NCBI GenBank assembly: GCA_964634325.1
Contig: CAZWJF010000005.1
Location: 140,784-204,783 of the forward strand
DNA: 64,000 bases
From: JAJXWB01 sp964634325
GTDB lineage: Bacteria > Pseudomonadota > Alphaproteobacteria > Rhizobiales > Beijerinckiaceae
Direction: 5' to 3'
Position numbers and translations under genes: made by a program. Positions within the stretch are counted from its first letter, which is position 1, and the number at the start of each line of letters is the position of its first letter. The notes under the pieces are model-generated. The model was not told where the DNA came from. It made no database searches and saw only the letters and a list, made by a program, of their open reading frames with translations. Positions 7,440 to 16,684 of this stretch are shown here, piece by piece.

Positions 7440-8177
7440 ATGTTCGATCTGACCGGCAAGACCGCGCTGGTGACCGGCGCTTCGGGCGGCATTGGCGCGG
7501 CGATCGCCCGCGCCTTGCATCAGCAGGGCGCGACGGTCGCGCTCTCCGGCACGCGCGCCGAGGCTCTGGAAAAGCTCGCGGGCGAACTGGGCGCGCGCGT
7601 GCATGTCACGCCCTGCAACCTCTCGGACAAGGACGCGGTGGAAAAGCTCGTGCCGTCCGCTGAAGCCGCGATGGGCGGGCTCGACATTCTCGTCAACAAC
7701 GCCGGCCTGACGCGCGACGGCCTGTTCATGCGCATGAAGGACGACGATTGGGACACGGTGATCGCCGTCAACCTGACCGCGACCTTCCGTCTGGCGCGCG
7801 CCGCCGTGAAAGGCATGATGAAGCGCCGCTACGGCCGCATCGTCTCCATCACTTCGATCGTCGGCGTCACCGGCAATCCCGGCCAGGGCAATTACGCAGC
7901 CTCCAAGGCGGGCATGATCGGCATGTCGAAATCGCTCGCCGCCGAAGTCGCTTCGCGCGGGATCACGGTCAATTGCGTTGCGCCCGGCTTCATCGAAAGT
8001 CCGATGACGGACGCGCTGAACGACAAGCAGAAGGAAGCGATTCTCGGCCAGGTTCCCGCCGGCAAACTGGGGCAGGGCGCGGATGTCGCGTCGGCAGTCG
8101 TCTATCTGGCCAGCGCGGAAGCGCAGTACGTCACCGGGCAGACGCTCCACGTCAACGGCGGAATGGCAATGATCTGA
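7440..8177 (+). CDS. fabG: 3-oxoacyl-ACP reductase
   Basis: 245 aa short-chain dehydrogenase. NADPH loop VTGASGGIG near residue 12, NNAG at about 87, and the catalytic Ser-Tyr-Lys set in SITSIVGV...NYAASKAG. The C-terminal FIESPMTD and VTGQTLHVNGGMAMI are FabG-like. Reduces 3-oxoacyl-ACP in fatty-acid elongation. The ATG at 7440 follows AGGAGG. Confidence 0.96.
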   Translation: MFDLTGKTALVTGASGGIGAAIARALHQQGATVALSGTRAEALEKLAGELGARVHVTPCNLSDKDAVEKLVPSAEAAMGGLDILVNNAGLTRDGLFMRMKDDDWDTVIAVNLTATFRLARAAVKGMMKRRYGRIVSITSIVGVTGNPGQGNYAASKAGMIGMSKSLAAEVASRGITVNCVAPGFIESPMTDALNDKQKEAILGQVPAGKLGQGADVASAVVYLASAEAQYVTGQTLHVNGGMAMI

Positions 8178-8411
8178 ACCGGTTGACGCCGGTTGCGACA
8201 AAACGTGGACATCGCCGCGCTACACCGGTCGGCTACTGGCGAGGCCCAAGGAAGTATGTTATCGACGCGCCGGAATTAGTTGGGGCGGGACGCCGCAAGG
8301 CGCTGTGAACAAGGCCGTTCGCCGGTCGCGCAAGCGTCACGCCACGACTGTCTGAATAGCCCGAGGCGTCAGCGCCTCTATGATTGTCACCGACCTGATA
8401 AGGACAGAACC

Positions 8412-8651
8412 ATGAGCGATGTCGCCGAGCGCGTGAAGAAGATCGTTGTCGAGCATCTCGGCGTCGAGGCCGACAAGGTCGTGGACAACGCGAATTTCAT
8501 CGAGGATCTCGGCGCGGACTCGCTCGACACGGTCGAGCTGGTCATGGCGTTCGAAGAAGAATTCGGCGTTGAGATTCCGGACGACGCCGCCGAGACCATC
8601 GTGACTGTCGGCGACGCCGTGAAGTTCCTCGAGAAGGCCACCGCCGCCTGA
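8412..8651 (+). CDS. acpP: Acyl carrier protein
   Basis: 79 aa acidic protein; the 4'-phosphopantetheine attachment site is Ser37 in GADSLDTVELVM. It carries growing acyl chains for fatty-acid and lipid A synthesis. A 234-bp gap separates it from fabG, more than elsewhere in the cluster, so it probably has its own promoter, as acpP often does. Confidence 0.97.
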   Translation: MSDVAERVKKIVVEHLGVEADKVVDNANFIEDLGADSLDTVELVMAFEEEFGVEIPDDAAETIVTVGDAVKFLEKATAA

Positions 8652-8697
8652 TCCGCGGCGCCTCGTCGTATCGAAGAACAACAGCGGGCGTTTGCAC

Positions 8698-9969
8698 ATG
8701 TCGTCAATGCGTAGGGTCGTGGTCACTGGCCTCGGCATGGTCAGCCCGCTGGGCGGCGGTGTGGAGACGAGCTGGCGGCGCCTGATCGCTGGCGAAAACG
8801 GCTTCGGCCGCATCCAGGGCTTCGAGATCGACGATCTGCCCTGCCAGATCGCCGCGCATGTGCCGCGCGGCGACGGCTCCAATGGAACCTTCAATCCCGA
8901 TCAGTGGATGGAGCCCAAGGAGCAGCGCAAGGTCGACGACTTCATTCTCTACGCCATGGCGGCCTCGACCGAGGCGCTGCGCGACGCGAACTGGAAGCCC
9001 GAGACCTACGAACAGCAGATTTCGACCGGCGTCATGTTCGGTTCCGGCATCGGCGGCCTCTCGGGCATCGCCGATACCTCTCTGCTCCTGAAGGATCGCG
9101 GCCCGCGCCGCGTCTCGCCATTTTTCATTCCCGGCCGTCTGATCAACCTCGCCTCAGGCTACGTGTCGATCGAGCACGGGCTCAAGGGACCGAACCACGC
9201 TGTCGTCACCGCCTGTTCGTCGGGCGCGCACGCGATCGGCGACGCCGCGCGTCTGATCGCGCTGGGCGACGCCGAGGTGATGGTCGCCGGCGGCGCGGAA
9301 TCCGCGATCTGCCGCATCGGCATCGCCGGCTTCGCCGCCTGCAAGGCGCTCTGTACGACATTCAACGACCAGCCGTCGAAGGGCTCGCGCCCCTATGACC
9401 GCGACCGCGACGGGTTCGTCATGGGCGAGGGCGCCGGCGCGCTGGTGCTCGAATCGCTGGAGCACGCGCAGGCGCGCGGCGCAAGAATCTACGCCGAACT
9501 CGTCGGCTATGGCCTGTCGGGCGACGCCTATCACATCACTGCGCCCTCCGAAGACGGCGACGGCGCCTTCCGTTGCATGTCGGCGGCGCTGCGGCGGTCC
9601 GGCCTGTCGGCGGCCGACATCGACTATGTGAACGCGCACGGCACGTCGACCATGGCGGACGGCATCGAGCTCGGCGCGGTCCAGCGGTTCCTCGGCAATT
9701 CGGCGTCGAAGACCTCCATGTCCTCGACCAAGTCGGCGATCGGGCATCTGCTCGGCGCGGCAGGCGCGGCCGAGGCGATCTTCACGATTCTCGCGATCCG
9801 CGACCAGGTCGCGCCGCCGACTCTCAATCTCGACAACCCGGCCTACGAGACGCCGATCGATCTCGTGCCGCACACAGCGCGCAAGCGCGAAATCCGCGCC
9901 GCTTTGTCGAATTCATTCGGTTTTGGCGGCACGAACGCCTCGCTCATCTTCGTCGGCCCGCCCAACTGA
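8698..9969 (+). CDS. fabF: Beta-ketoacyl-ACP synthase II
   Basis: 423 aa from ATG 8698 (another ATG at 8707 begins MRRVVVTG and is equally possible). Thiolase fold with the nucleophile Cys173 in VVTACSSG, and the two histidines in NAHGTSTMADG and KSAIGHLLGAAGA. Condenses malonyl-ACP with acyl-ACP. Follows acpP by 46 bases, the normal order. Confidence 0.96.
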   Translation: MSSMRRVVVTGLGMVSPLGGGVETSWRRLIAGENGFGRIQGFEIDDLPCQIAAHVPRGDGSNGTFNPDQWMEPKEQRKVDDFILYAMAASTEALRDANWKPETYEQQISTGVMFGSGIGGLSGIADTSLLLKDRGPRRVSPFFIPGRLINLASGYVSIEHGLKGPNHAVVTACSSGAHAIGDAARLIALGDAEVMVAGGAESAICRIGIAGFAACKALCTTFNDQPSKGSRPYDRDRDGFVMGEGAGALVLESLEHAQARGARIYAELVGYGLSGDAYHITAPSEDGDGAFRCMSAALRRSGLSAADIDYVNAHGTSTMADGIELGAVQRFLGNSASKTSMSSTKSAIGHLLGAAGAAEAIFTILAIRDQVAPPTLNLDNPAYETPIDLVPHTARKREIRAALSNSFGFGGTNASLIFVGPPN

Positions 9970-10051
9970 GGCCGTCTGATCGATTTTTCGCCACAAAGCC
10001 GGCTAGTGTCGGTTGTTTGGATTGGCGCTCGAACGAAGTGGACCGTAACGG

Positions 10052-11872
10052 ATGAGCACCCCCGAGTCGGACCAGCGGGACTTGCCCGCAGCCGAGCCGG
10101 CCGCCCGCCGCGGAAGCATCTTCGCGCGGCGGCATAGCCTCAAGAGCCCGAGCGAAGCCTTGCAGCCGGAAGCTGCGCCGCCGCCGCCCGGTCCATCGAA
10201 GAAGAAACGCAAGCGCGAGGGCGCGCTCTCCGCGTTTTCAGGCTTCCTGTCGTTTCTGGTCGTGCTGTGCGTCGCCGCAGGCGTGGGCCTTGTCCTGATG
10301 CAGGGCAAGATGCGCGAACCCGGCCCGCTCGCCGCCGACAAGGTGGTCTATATCGCGCCGGGCACTGACGTTCCCGACATCATCGCGCTCCTCGAAAAGG
10401 AAGGCGTGATCGACAATACGACCCTGCTCAACCTCGAGCTGCTGATCGAGGGCGCGCGCTCGAAGCTCAAGGCCGGCGAATATCTGTTCAAGCAGAGCGC
10501 CAGCCTGCGCGAAGTTCTCGATACGCTGGTCAACGGTCGCCAGATCCTCCATTCGATCACCATTCCTGAAGGGCTGACGAGCCAGCAGATCATCGACCGC
10601 TTGCGTCAGAACGAGGTGCTCGTCGGCGACATCAAGGACGTTCCGCCCGAGGGGTCGTTGCTGCCCGAAACCTACAAGGTCGCGCGCGGCACCAACGTCC
10701 GCGATCTCGTCCGCAAGATGCAGGACAGCGAAAAGAAGCTTCTCGAACGCGTTTGGGCGCACCGCAGCCAGGACTTGCCGCTCCGCTCGCCGTTCGAACT
10801 GCTGACGCTCGCCTCGATCGTGGAAAAGGAAACCGGCAAGGCCGATGAACGGCCGCGCGTCGCGGGCGTGTTCGTCAACCGCCTCAACAAGCGCATGCGC
10901 CTCCAATCCGATCCGACGATCGTCTACGGTCTCGTGGGCGGCCGCGGCACGCTGGGGCGCGGCATTCTGGCCTCGGAAGTCCAGAAATGGACGCCATACA
11001 ACACCTACGCCATCGACGGCCTGCCGCCGGGACCGATCGCAAATCCCGGTAGAGCCGCGCTCGAAGCGGTGGCGAACCCGTCGCGCACGCAAGAACTCTA
11101 TTTCGTCGCCGACGGCACCGGCGGACACGTCTTCGCCGATTCGCTCGATCAGCATTCGCGCAATGTCGCGCGCTGGCGGCAGATCGAACGCGAGAAGGGC
11201 GCGGCGAGCGACGTCGACCGCGTTCAGAACGCGCCGCCTGCGGCGCCGGCGCCTGCGCCCGCGCGCAACGGCCAACGCAGCGACATCGATCCCAAGGCCG
11301 CGTTCGGGGGCCTCTCCGAAGTCGCGTCGGACACGGAACGGGTCGCGCCGTCGCCGAGCCTCGCGGCCGTCGACGCCGCCAGGGCGATCAATCGCGTCTC
11401 GCCGACGCTGCTGTCGCGGGGCGAACTGAAATCGCTTGCGACCTTCGCTCCTGCGCCGTGGTCGAGCGAGCGTCCCGCGGCGGCGACGGCGAAGAACCAG
11501 CCGACTGAGAACGAACCGTCGTCGAAACTCGCCGGCGCTTTCAGCGACCCCGGCATACAGGTTCGCGGCGTCGACCCCGACGACACGATCGACGGTCCGA
11601 TGAGTGACGATCCCGCTTCTCTGCAGACCTACCCGGTGCCGCAGCGGACCCTCGCCGAGCAACGCGCGCAAGCCGCGAAACTTGGATTGCCCGTGACGGC
11701 GCAATCGGCGGACCCGGCGGCCGCGCCGGCGCCGCCTGCGCAAGTCGCCGCCGCGCCGCGCAAGCCCGCGGCGTTCGACGCGTCCGAAGGCACGGCGCTC
11801 GACCCCTTGCGTAACAAGACCTGGGATCTGAACTCGGCCAAGAACGTGTCGGGCGCTCTATCCTACCATTGA
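10052..11872 (+). CDS. mltG: Endolytic murein transglycosylase MltG with long C-terminal tail
   Basis: 606 aa. A cytoplasmic Arg/Pro-rich head is followed by one transmembrane helix (about 62-90), then LysM-like and YceG domains. The catalytic Glu is Glu258 in LASIVEKETG; QSDPTIVYG, TPYNTYAIDGLPPGPIANPG and LYFVADGTGGHVFA are family signatures. It cleaves nascent glycan strands and sets their length. The domain ends near residue 385; the remaining 220 residues are Ala/Pro-rich and disordered-looking, far longer than in the E. coli enzyme (340 aa). Usual position between fabF and yicC. Confidence 0.93.
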   Translation: MSTPESDQRDLPAAEPAARRGSIFARRHSLKSPSEALQPEAAPPPPGPSKKKRKREGALSAFSGFLSFLVVLCVAAGVGLVLMQGKMREPGPLAADKVVYIAPGTDVPDIIALLEKEGVIDNTTLLNLELLIEGARSKLKAGEYLFKQSASLREVLDTLVNGRQILHSITIPEGLTSQQIIDRLRQNEVLVGDIKDVPPEGSLLPETYKVARGTNVRDLVRKMQDSEKKLLERVWAHRSQDLPLRSPFELLTLASIVEKETGKADERPRVAGVFVNRLNKRMRLQSDPTIVYGLVGGRGTLGRGILASEVQKWTPYNTYAIDGLPPGPIANPGRAALEAVANPSRTQELYFVADGTGGHVFADSLDQHSRNVARWRQIEREKGAASDVDRVQNAPPAAPAPAPARNGQRSDIDPKAAFGGLSEVASDTERVAPSPSLAAVDAARAINRVSPTLLSRGELKSLATFAPAPWSSERPAAATAKNQPTENEPSSKLAGAFSDPGIQVRGVDPDDTIDGPMSDDPASLQTYPVPQRTLAEQRAQAAKLGLPVTAQSADPAAAPAPPAQVAAAPRKPAAFDASEGTALDPLRNKTWDLNSAKNVSGALSYH

Positions 11873-11960
11873 ACGCGCCGCGCAGTCGGGCCCAACGAGC
11901 GGCTCTCGGCAAGCGGCTCGTTAAGTGCTTTAAGAGCGCGCCAGTGGATTCGAGGCGCGC

Positions 11961-12845
11961 ATGACCATCCAGAGCATGACAGGATTTGGCCGTTCTAGCG
12001 GACGCTCGGGCGTCTGGAATTGGTCGTGGGAAATCCGCACGGTCAATTCCAAGGGTCTCGACCTGCGTCTGCGCCTGCCGCCGGGGTTCGACGCCGTCGA
12101 TATCGAGGCGCGCGCCTTGATCTCCGCGGCGCTCGCGCGCGGCGCCTGCCACGCGACGCTGACGGCCGTTCGCGAGGGCGGCGGCGGCGACATCAAGATC
12201 AACCGCGCCGCGCTGGACACGCTGATCGCGCAATTGGCCGACGTCCCGCTCAACGCCAACGTCCGCCCGGCGTCGCTCGACGGCCTCCTAGCGCTGCGCA
12301 ACGTCGTGGAAAGCGGCGAGACTGAAGAGGATGAGGCGTCGCGCGCGGCGCTGGCGAAAGACGTGCTCGCCGGCCTGAAGAGCGCGCTCGACGCAGTAGT
12401 CGCCATGCGTCGCTCGGAAGGCGCCGCGATCGGCGCGGTGCTCGTGGGGCGGGTCACGCGGATCGCGGACCTGGCGCAGCAAGCGGAGGATACGCCCGGC
12501 CGCACGCCGGAGGCCGTCAAGGCGCGCATCGCCCGGCAGATCGAAGCGCTCGGCCAGACGCAGGGGCTCGATCCCGCGCGGCTGCATCAGGAAGCCGTGC
12601 TGCTCGCCTCTCGCGCCGACATTCGCGAGGAGCTCGACCGGCTGCATGCGCACGCCGCGGCGGCGCGGGAATTGCTCGGCAAAGGAGGCCCGATTGGTCG
12701 CCGGCTCGACTTTCTCGCGCAGGAACTCGGCCGCGAATCGAATACTTTGTGCGCAAAGTCGAACGACGCGGCGCTGACGGCGATTGGCCTCGAACTCAAG
12801 GTCGAGGTCGAGCAGTTCCGCGAACAGGTGCAGAATATCGAGTGA
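11961..12845 (+). CDS. yicC: YicC/YloC family endoribonuclease
   Basis: 294 aa. Starts MTIQSMTGFGRSSG, the family signature, and ends with the DUF1732 segment (GKGGPIGRRLDFLAQELGRESNTLCAKS). YicC proteins are RNases implicated in small-RNA turnover in enterobacteria. It sits directly before gmk, a conserved pairing in alphaproteobacteria, only four bases from the next ATG. Confidence 0.93.
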   Translation: MTIQSMTGFGRSSGRSGVWNWSWEIRTVNSKGLDLRLRLPPGFDAVDIEARALISAALARGACHATLTAVREGGGGDIKINRAALDTLIAQLADVPLNANVRPASLDGLLALRNVVESGETEEDEASRAALAKDVLAGLKSALDAVVAMRRSEGAAIGAVLVGRVTRIADLAQQAEDTPGRTPEAVKARIARQIEALGQTQGLDPARLHQEAVLLASRADIREELDRLHAHAAAARELLGKGGPIGRRLDFLAQELGRESNTLCAKSNDAALTAIGLELKVEVEQFREQVQNIE

Positions 12846-12849
12846 GACC

Positions 12850-13512
12850 ATGAGCCCGAACGACCCGAAGGACCAGGAACATTCGCCGTTGCGGCGCGGC
12901 CTCATGCTGATCCTGTCTTCGCCCTCCGGCGCGGGCAAGACGACGCTCACGCGCATGTTGCTGCAAGCGCAGGGTCTCGATCTCACGCTGTCGATTTCGG
13001 TGACGACGCGCCAGCGGCGGTCGAGCGAGGTCGACGGCATCCACTATAATTTCATCCCTCGCGCGCAGTTCGAGCGCATGCGCGACGGCGGCGAGCTGCT
13101 GGAATGGGCGGAGGTGCACGGCAATTTTTACGGCACGCCGCGCGCGCCTGTGGAGACCGTGCTGACGCAGGGCAGGGACGTCCTGTTCGACATCGACTAT
13201 CAGGGCGCCCAGCAGGTCCGCGAGAAGGCGCAATCGGACGTCGTGACCATCTTCATCCTGCCGCCGTCGATGAAGGAGCTGCGCGCGCGTCTCGAACGCC
13301 GCGCCGAGGACGCCGCAGCGACGATCGAAAAGCGGCTGGAAAACGCCCGCAACGAAATCCGACGGTGGGTCCAGTACGATTATGTGCTGGTCAACGACGA
13401 CCTTCAGCGCACCTACGACGAACTGATGTCGATCCTGCGCGCCGAACGTCTGAAGCGCTCGCGCCAGCATCACGGCGTGGAGGCGTTCGTCGGGAAACTG
13501 CTGGCGGAGTAG
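12850..13512 (+). CDS. gmk: Guanylate kinase
   Basis: 220 aa. P-loop SSPSGAGKTTL, followed by SVTTRQRRSSEVDGIHYNF, LEWAEVHGNFYGT and DIDYQGAQQV, the GMP-binding signatures. Phosphorylates GMP to GDP. ATG at 12850 gives a short polar head before the P-loop; an in-frame start inside yicC was rejected. Last gene of the plus-strand cluster; convergent with the carboxypeptidase gene 14 bases on. Confidence 0.96.
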   Translation: MSPNDPKDQEHSPLRRGLMLILSSPSGAGKTTLTRMLLQAQGLDLTLSISVTTRQRRSSEVDGIHYNFIPRAQFERMRDGGELLEWAEVHGNFYGTPRAPVETVLTQGRDVLFDIDYQGAQQVREKAQSDVVTIFILPPSMKELRARLERRAEDAAATIEKRLENARNEIRRWVQYDYVLVNDDLQRTYDELMSILRAERLKRSRQHHGVEAFVGKLLAE

Positions 13513-13526
13513 CGCGAGAAGGCGCG

Positions 13527-14708
13527 TTACAGCGCCGCCTGGATCGCCTTCATCAACTGGAACCGCAGTGCGCTGTTGTCGCCCTGAATCGCGATCACGA
13601 AACGCACCTTGCCGTGCTGGGACGTATCGGCGTAGCCCGCCAGCGTGCGCACGCCTTCGAGCGTGCCTGTCTTGAACGCAACGCCCTTGCCCCGCTTGAG
13701 CAGGTCGGCGTGGGGCGCGAGCAACGCGAGCACCTTGGCCAGCCCGCGCGCCGTGAAACGGTCGCCTCGGCTGATGCCCGAACCTTCCTCGAGACGGATG
13801 GATTGAGCGAGGCCCTGCGCTGCGAGCATCTCGTTCGCCACCTTCAGCGATTTGTCGAGGCCGACCGGAGGGCCGAGACGATGCGCGCCGATCTCCAGAA
13901 ACACCTGGTTGGCGATGTAATTGTTCGATCCGATGAGCAGCGCGCGCAGGACTTCCGACAGCGGACGCGACTGCTGGTGCACGTAGACCGGCGCGAGGCC
14001 CGCAGGCACGGGCCCGGTCGTGATCGAGGCTTTCACGCCGCCGCCGGCCTTTTCGATGAAGGCGGCGAGCAATTCGCCAGCGTATTGCAGGCTGAGCATG
14101 GGATCCTGCGCCAGACTGATGCGGTCGCGCCCCCTGGGCGCGCGCTTGCTGAATTGGCTGATCGCCAGCGGCGTGATCGGCGTTTGCTTCTCGGCCGAGA
14201 CGACGCGCTTGCCGCGATGCACGGCGTAGATGGTGTTGAAATTCACCGCCAGCGCCGAGTTCAGCGCATTGTAGGATTCCGTCGTGTCTTCGATGCCCGG
14301 AATGCGCAGGTCGGCTGGATAATAGCTCGCGTCAAGCACGATGCCGGCGAACGGCGCCTTGCCGGTCGCAGCGACCAGTTCTTTCGCGAGCGGCTCCAGC
14401 TCTTCGGAAACGAGCAGTGGGTCGCCGCCGCCGCGCACATAGAGCGTCCGCTTGTCGTCGAGGTAGAAGCGGGTCCTGAAGCGGTAGTCCTTGCCAAGCG
14501 TTTCGAGCGCCAGCCATGTGGTGACGAGCTTGGCGACCGACGCCGGAACGAAGGGCTTGTCCGCGTTCTGCGCGACGAGTTCATTGCCGTCCGCACCCTC
14601 GACGTACACGACCGCCTGCGGGGCCATTGCCGCGATCTTCTCCTTCACCCCGGCCGCGGCTTGGGCAGGCAGGAGGAGCAGGGCGGCAAGGAGCCGGCGT
14701 GACCACAT
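13527..14708 (-). CDS. dacB: D-alanyl-D-alanine carboxypeptidase, PBP4/S13 type
   Basis: 393 aa, periplasmic. N-terminal signal peptide MWSRRLLAALLLLPAQAAAG. Penicillin-binding motifs: SVAK with Ser57, SNN in LIGSNNYIANQ and KTGT in FKTGTLEGV. The order and spacing fit class C PBPs, which trim or cut peptidoglycan stem peptides. It is somewhat shorter than E. coli DacB (477 aa) because the insert domain is small. The start at 14706-14708 gives the clean signal peptide; a longer in-frame form would prefix 18 polar residues. Confidence 0.9.
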   Translation of the reverse strand: MWSRRLLAALLLLPAQAAAGVKEKIAAMAPQAVVYVEGADGNELVAQNADKPFVPASVAKLVTTWLALETLGKDYRFRTRFYLDDKRTLYVRGGGDPLLVSEELEPLAKELVAATGKAPFAGIVLDASYYPADLRIPGIEDTTESYNALNSALAVNFNTIYAVHRGKRVVSAEKQTPITPLAISQFSKRAPRGRDRISLAQDPMLSLQYAGELLAAFIEKAGGGVKASITTGPVPAGLAPVYVHQQSRPLSEVLRALLIGSNNYIANQVFLEIGAHRLGPPVGLDKSLKVANEMLAAQGLAQSIRLEEGSGISRGDRFTARGLAKVLALLAPHADLLKRGKGVAFKTGTLEGVRTLAGYADTSQHGKVRFVIAIQGDNSALRFQLMKAIQAAL

Positions 14709-14798
14709 CGCGATTTCCACTCGAGGCCGGTCGTGCGCATGCAAAGAAGGTTCCGTGCACATGCGCGCACGTCATTATCGGTCGCCGGTTTCGCGCGC

Positions 14799-15662
14799 TC
14801 AAGAGCGGTCGACGGCCGCCACCCGCGCCAACTGCACGAACCCCGCCACATCCACTTCCTCGGCGCGCCGCGTCGGTTCGACGCCGGCGGCGCGCAGCAA
14901 GGCTTCGGCGTCGCCTTGCGCCGCGACGCTTTTCAGCGATTGCCGGAGCATCTTGCGGCGCTGGCCGAAGGCCGCCTGTACGATCGCAAGGAGCGCGCGC
15001 TTGTCGCAGTCGAGCGGCTTTTCGCGCGGACGCAACTCGACCACCGACGACGTCACCTTCGGCGGCGGCGTGAATGCCGCGGGCGAGACGTCGAACAGGA
15101 TGCGCGCCTGCGTGCGCCAACCGCACAACACGCTGAGCCGCCCGTAATCGGCGCGTTGCGCCGGCGTCGCGACAATGCGCTCGGCGACTTCGCGTTGGAA
15201 CATCAACACGAGTCGATCCCACGTCGGCGGCCAGACGTCGGCTTCGAGCCAGTTGGTCAGCAACGCAGTCGAGATGTTGTAGGGCAGGTTGGCGCAGACG
15301 CGCACGGGACCGTCCGCGCCGAGACGAACGCTCAGGGCCTGCAGATCGAGATCGAGCGCATCGCCCTCCACGACTTCGAGCCGCCCTGGATAATGGGCTG
15401 AAACCTCGGCCAACGCCGCCAGACAGCGCGAATCCCGTTCGATCGCGACCACGCGCCGGGCTCCTTCCTCAAGCAGAGCGCGCGTGAGACCGCCGGGCCC
15501 CGGACCGATCTCGACGATGGCCGCATGTTCGAGCGGCCCGGCCGCGCGCGCGATACGGCGCGTGAGGTTGAGATCGAACAGGAAATTCTGGCCGAGCGCC
15601 TTCTTCGGCGCGAGATCGAAGCGCGCGACAACCTCGCGCAGCGGCGGCAGTTCGTCGCTCAC
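14799..15662 (-). CDS. rsmA: 16S rRNA (adenine1518/1519-N6)-dimethyltransferase
   Basis: 287 aa, RsmA/KsgA. LGQNFLFD at the N-terminus, SAM loop VEIGPGPGGLTRALL and catalytic NLPYNIST. The start is GTG at 15660-15662, overlapping the pdxA stop as GTGA, so the two are translationally coupled. Modifies two adenosines in helix 45 of 16S rRNA; a late check on 30S assembly. Usual partner of pdxA. Confidence 0.95.
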   Translation of the reverse strand: MSDELPPLREVVARFDLAPKKALGQNFLFDLNLTRRIARAAGPLEHAAIVEIGPGPGGLTRALLEEGARRVVAIERDSRCLAALAEVSAHYPGRLEVVEGDALDLDLQALSVRLGADGPVRVCANLPYNISTALLTNWLEADVWPPTWDRLVLMFQREVAERIVATPAQRADYGRLSVLCGWRTQARILFDVSPAAFTPPPKVTSSVVELRPREKPLDCDKRALLAIVQAAFGQRRKMLRQSLKSVAAQGDAEALLRAAGVEPTRRAEEVDVAGFVQLARVAAVDRS

Positions 15663-16684
15663 GCGCTGGCGTCCGCGCGGGCGAGCCGCGCCGCGAGCTT
15701 CAGCGCCGCGATCAGGCTGGCCGGATCCGCGACCCCCTTGCCGGCGATGTCGAACGCCGTGCCGTGATCCGGCGAGGTGCGCACGAACGGCAGACCGAGC
15801 GTGACGTTGACCGCGTGGTCGAAAGCGAGCGTCTTGATCGGGATCAGCGCCTGATCGTGGGTCATGCACAACGCCGCGTCGTAACGTGCGCGCGCCGCCG
15901 CATGGAACAAAGTGTCTGCGGGATAGGGGCCCTTGGCGTCGACGCCCAGCGCAACGAGATCGGCGATCGCCGGCGCAATCGTTTCGATTTCTTCGCGCCC
16001 GATCGTTCCGCCTTCGCCGGCGTGCGGATTGAGGCCCGATACGGCGAGACGCGGCCGCGCGAGGCCGAACCGTCGCCGCAAATCCAGATCGACGACGCGG
16101 GCCGTCTCGACGATCAGCTCGCGCGTAAGCCTGCGCGGCGCATCGGCAAGAGAAATGTGGATCGTGACAGGGACGACCGCGAGTTCCTCCGACCACAACA
16201 TCATGACGGGCCGCGCCTTATCGGCGCCGCGCGCCTCGGCGAGCGCGCCGAGAAATTCGGTGTGGCCTGGATGCGCGAATCCCGCGCGATACAGCACTTC
16301 CTTGGCGATCGGGTTCGTCACGACGCCGCCGACGGCGCCAGCATAGGTCAGGTCGACAGCGCGTTCGATCGATTCGACGGTCGAGGCCGCGTCGTCAGCG
16401 GCGGGCCGCCCCGCTGCGCCCGCAGCCCGCGCCGTCAATGGCAGGACGGGCAGGGCGCGCGGAAAGACGGCGGTCGCCGATTCCGGCCCGCAGACGACGA
16501 CGTCCACGCTCGTGCCGATGTCGCGCGCGCGGCGTCGTATGAGGTCGGGATCGGCCAACAGGATGAACGGCGGCAGGCGCGGGTCGGCCTGCGCCGCCGC
16601 GTGGGCCATGATCGCCAGTTCCGGTCCGATGCCGGAGGGATCGCCTTGCGTGAGGGCGAGCGCGCCTGTCGAAGGCGCGCTCAC
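15659..16684 (-). CDS. pdxA: 4-hydroxythreonine-4-phosphate dehydrogenase
   Basis: 341 aa, in the DXP-dependent vitamin B6 pathway. LTQGDPSGIGPE at the start; metal and substrate residues in GHTEFL, HISLADAPR, SGLNPHAGEGG and TSPDHGTAFDIAGKG. The GTG start at 16682-16684 overlaps the lptD stop. In related genomes surA normally sits between lptD and pdxA; here there is no room for it. Confidence 0.94.
   Translation of the reverse strand: MSAPSTGALALTQGDPSGIGPELAIMAHAAAQADPRLPPFILLADPDLIRRRARDIGTSVDVVVCGPESATAVFPRALPVLPLTARAAGAAGRPAADDAASTVESIERAVDLTYAGAVGGVVTNPIAKEVLYRAGFAHPGHTEFLGALAEARGADKARPVMMLWSEELAVVPVTIHISLADAPRRLTRELIVETARVVDLDLRRRFGLARPRLAVSGLNPHAGEGGTIGREEIETIAPAIADLVALGVDAKGPYPADTLFHAAARARYDAALCMTHDQALIPIKTLAFDHAVNVTLGLPFVRTSPDHGTAFDIAGKGVADPASLIAALKLAARLARADASA

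Noticed and set aside
8177..8194. AACCGG/CCGGTT hairpin after fabG
   Set aside because: Six base pairs and no T-run; too weak to call a terminator.
11894..11922. Hairpin AACGAGC/GCTCGTT after mltG as a terminator
   Set aside because: Only 7 bp with a 15-base loop and no T-run; yicC follows in the same operon.
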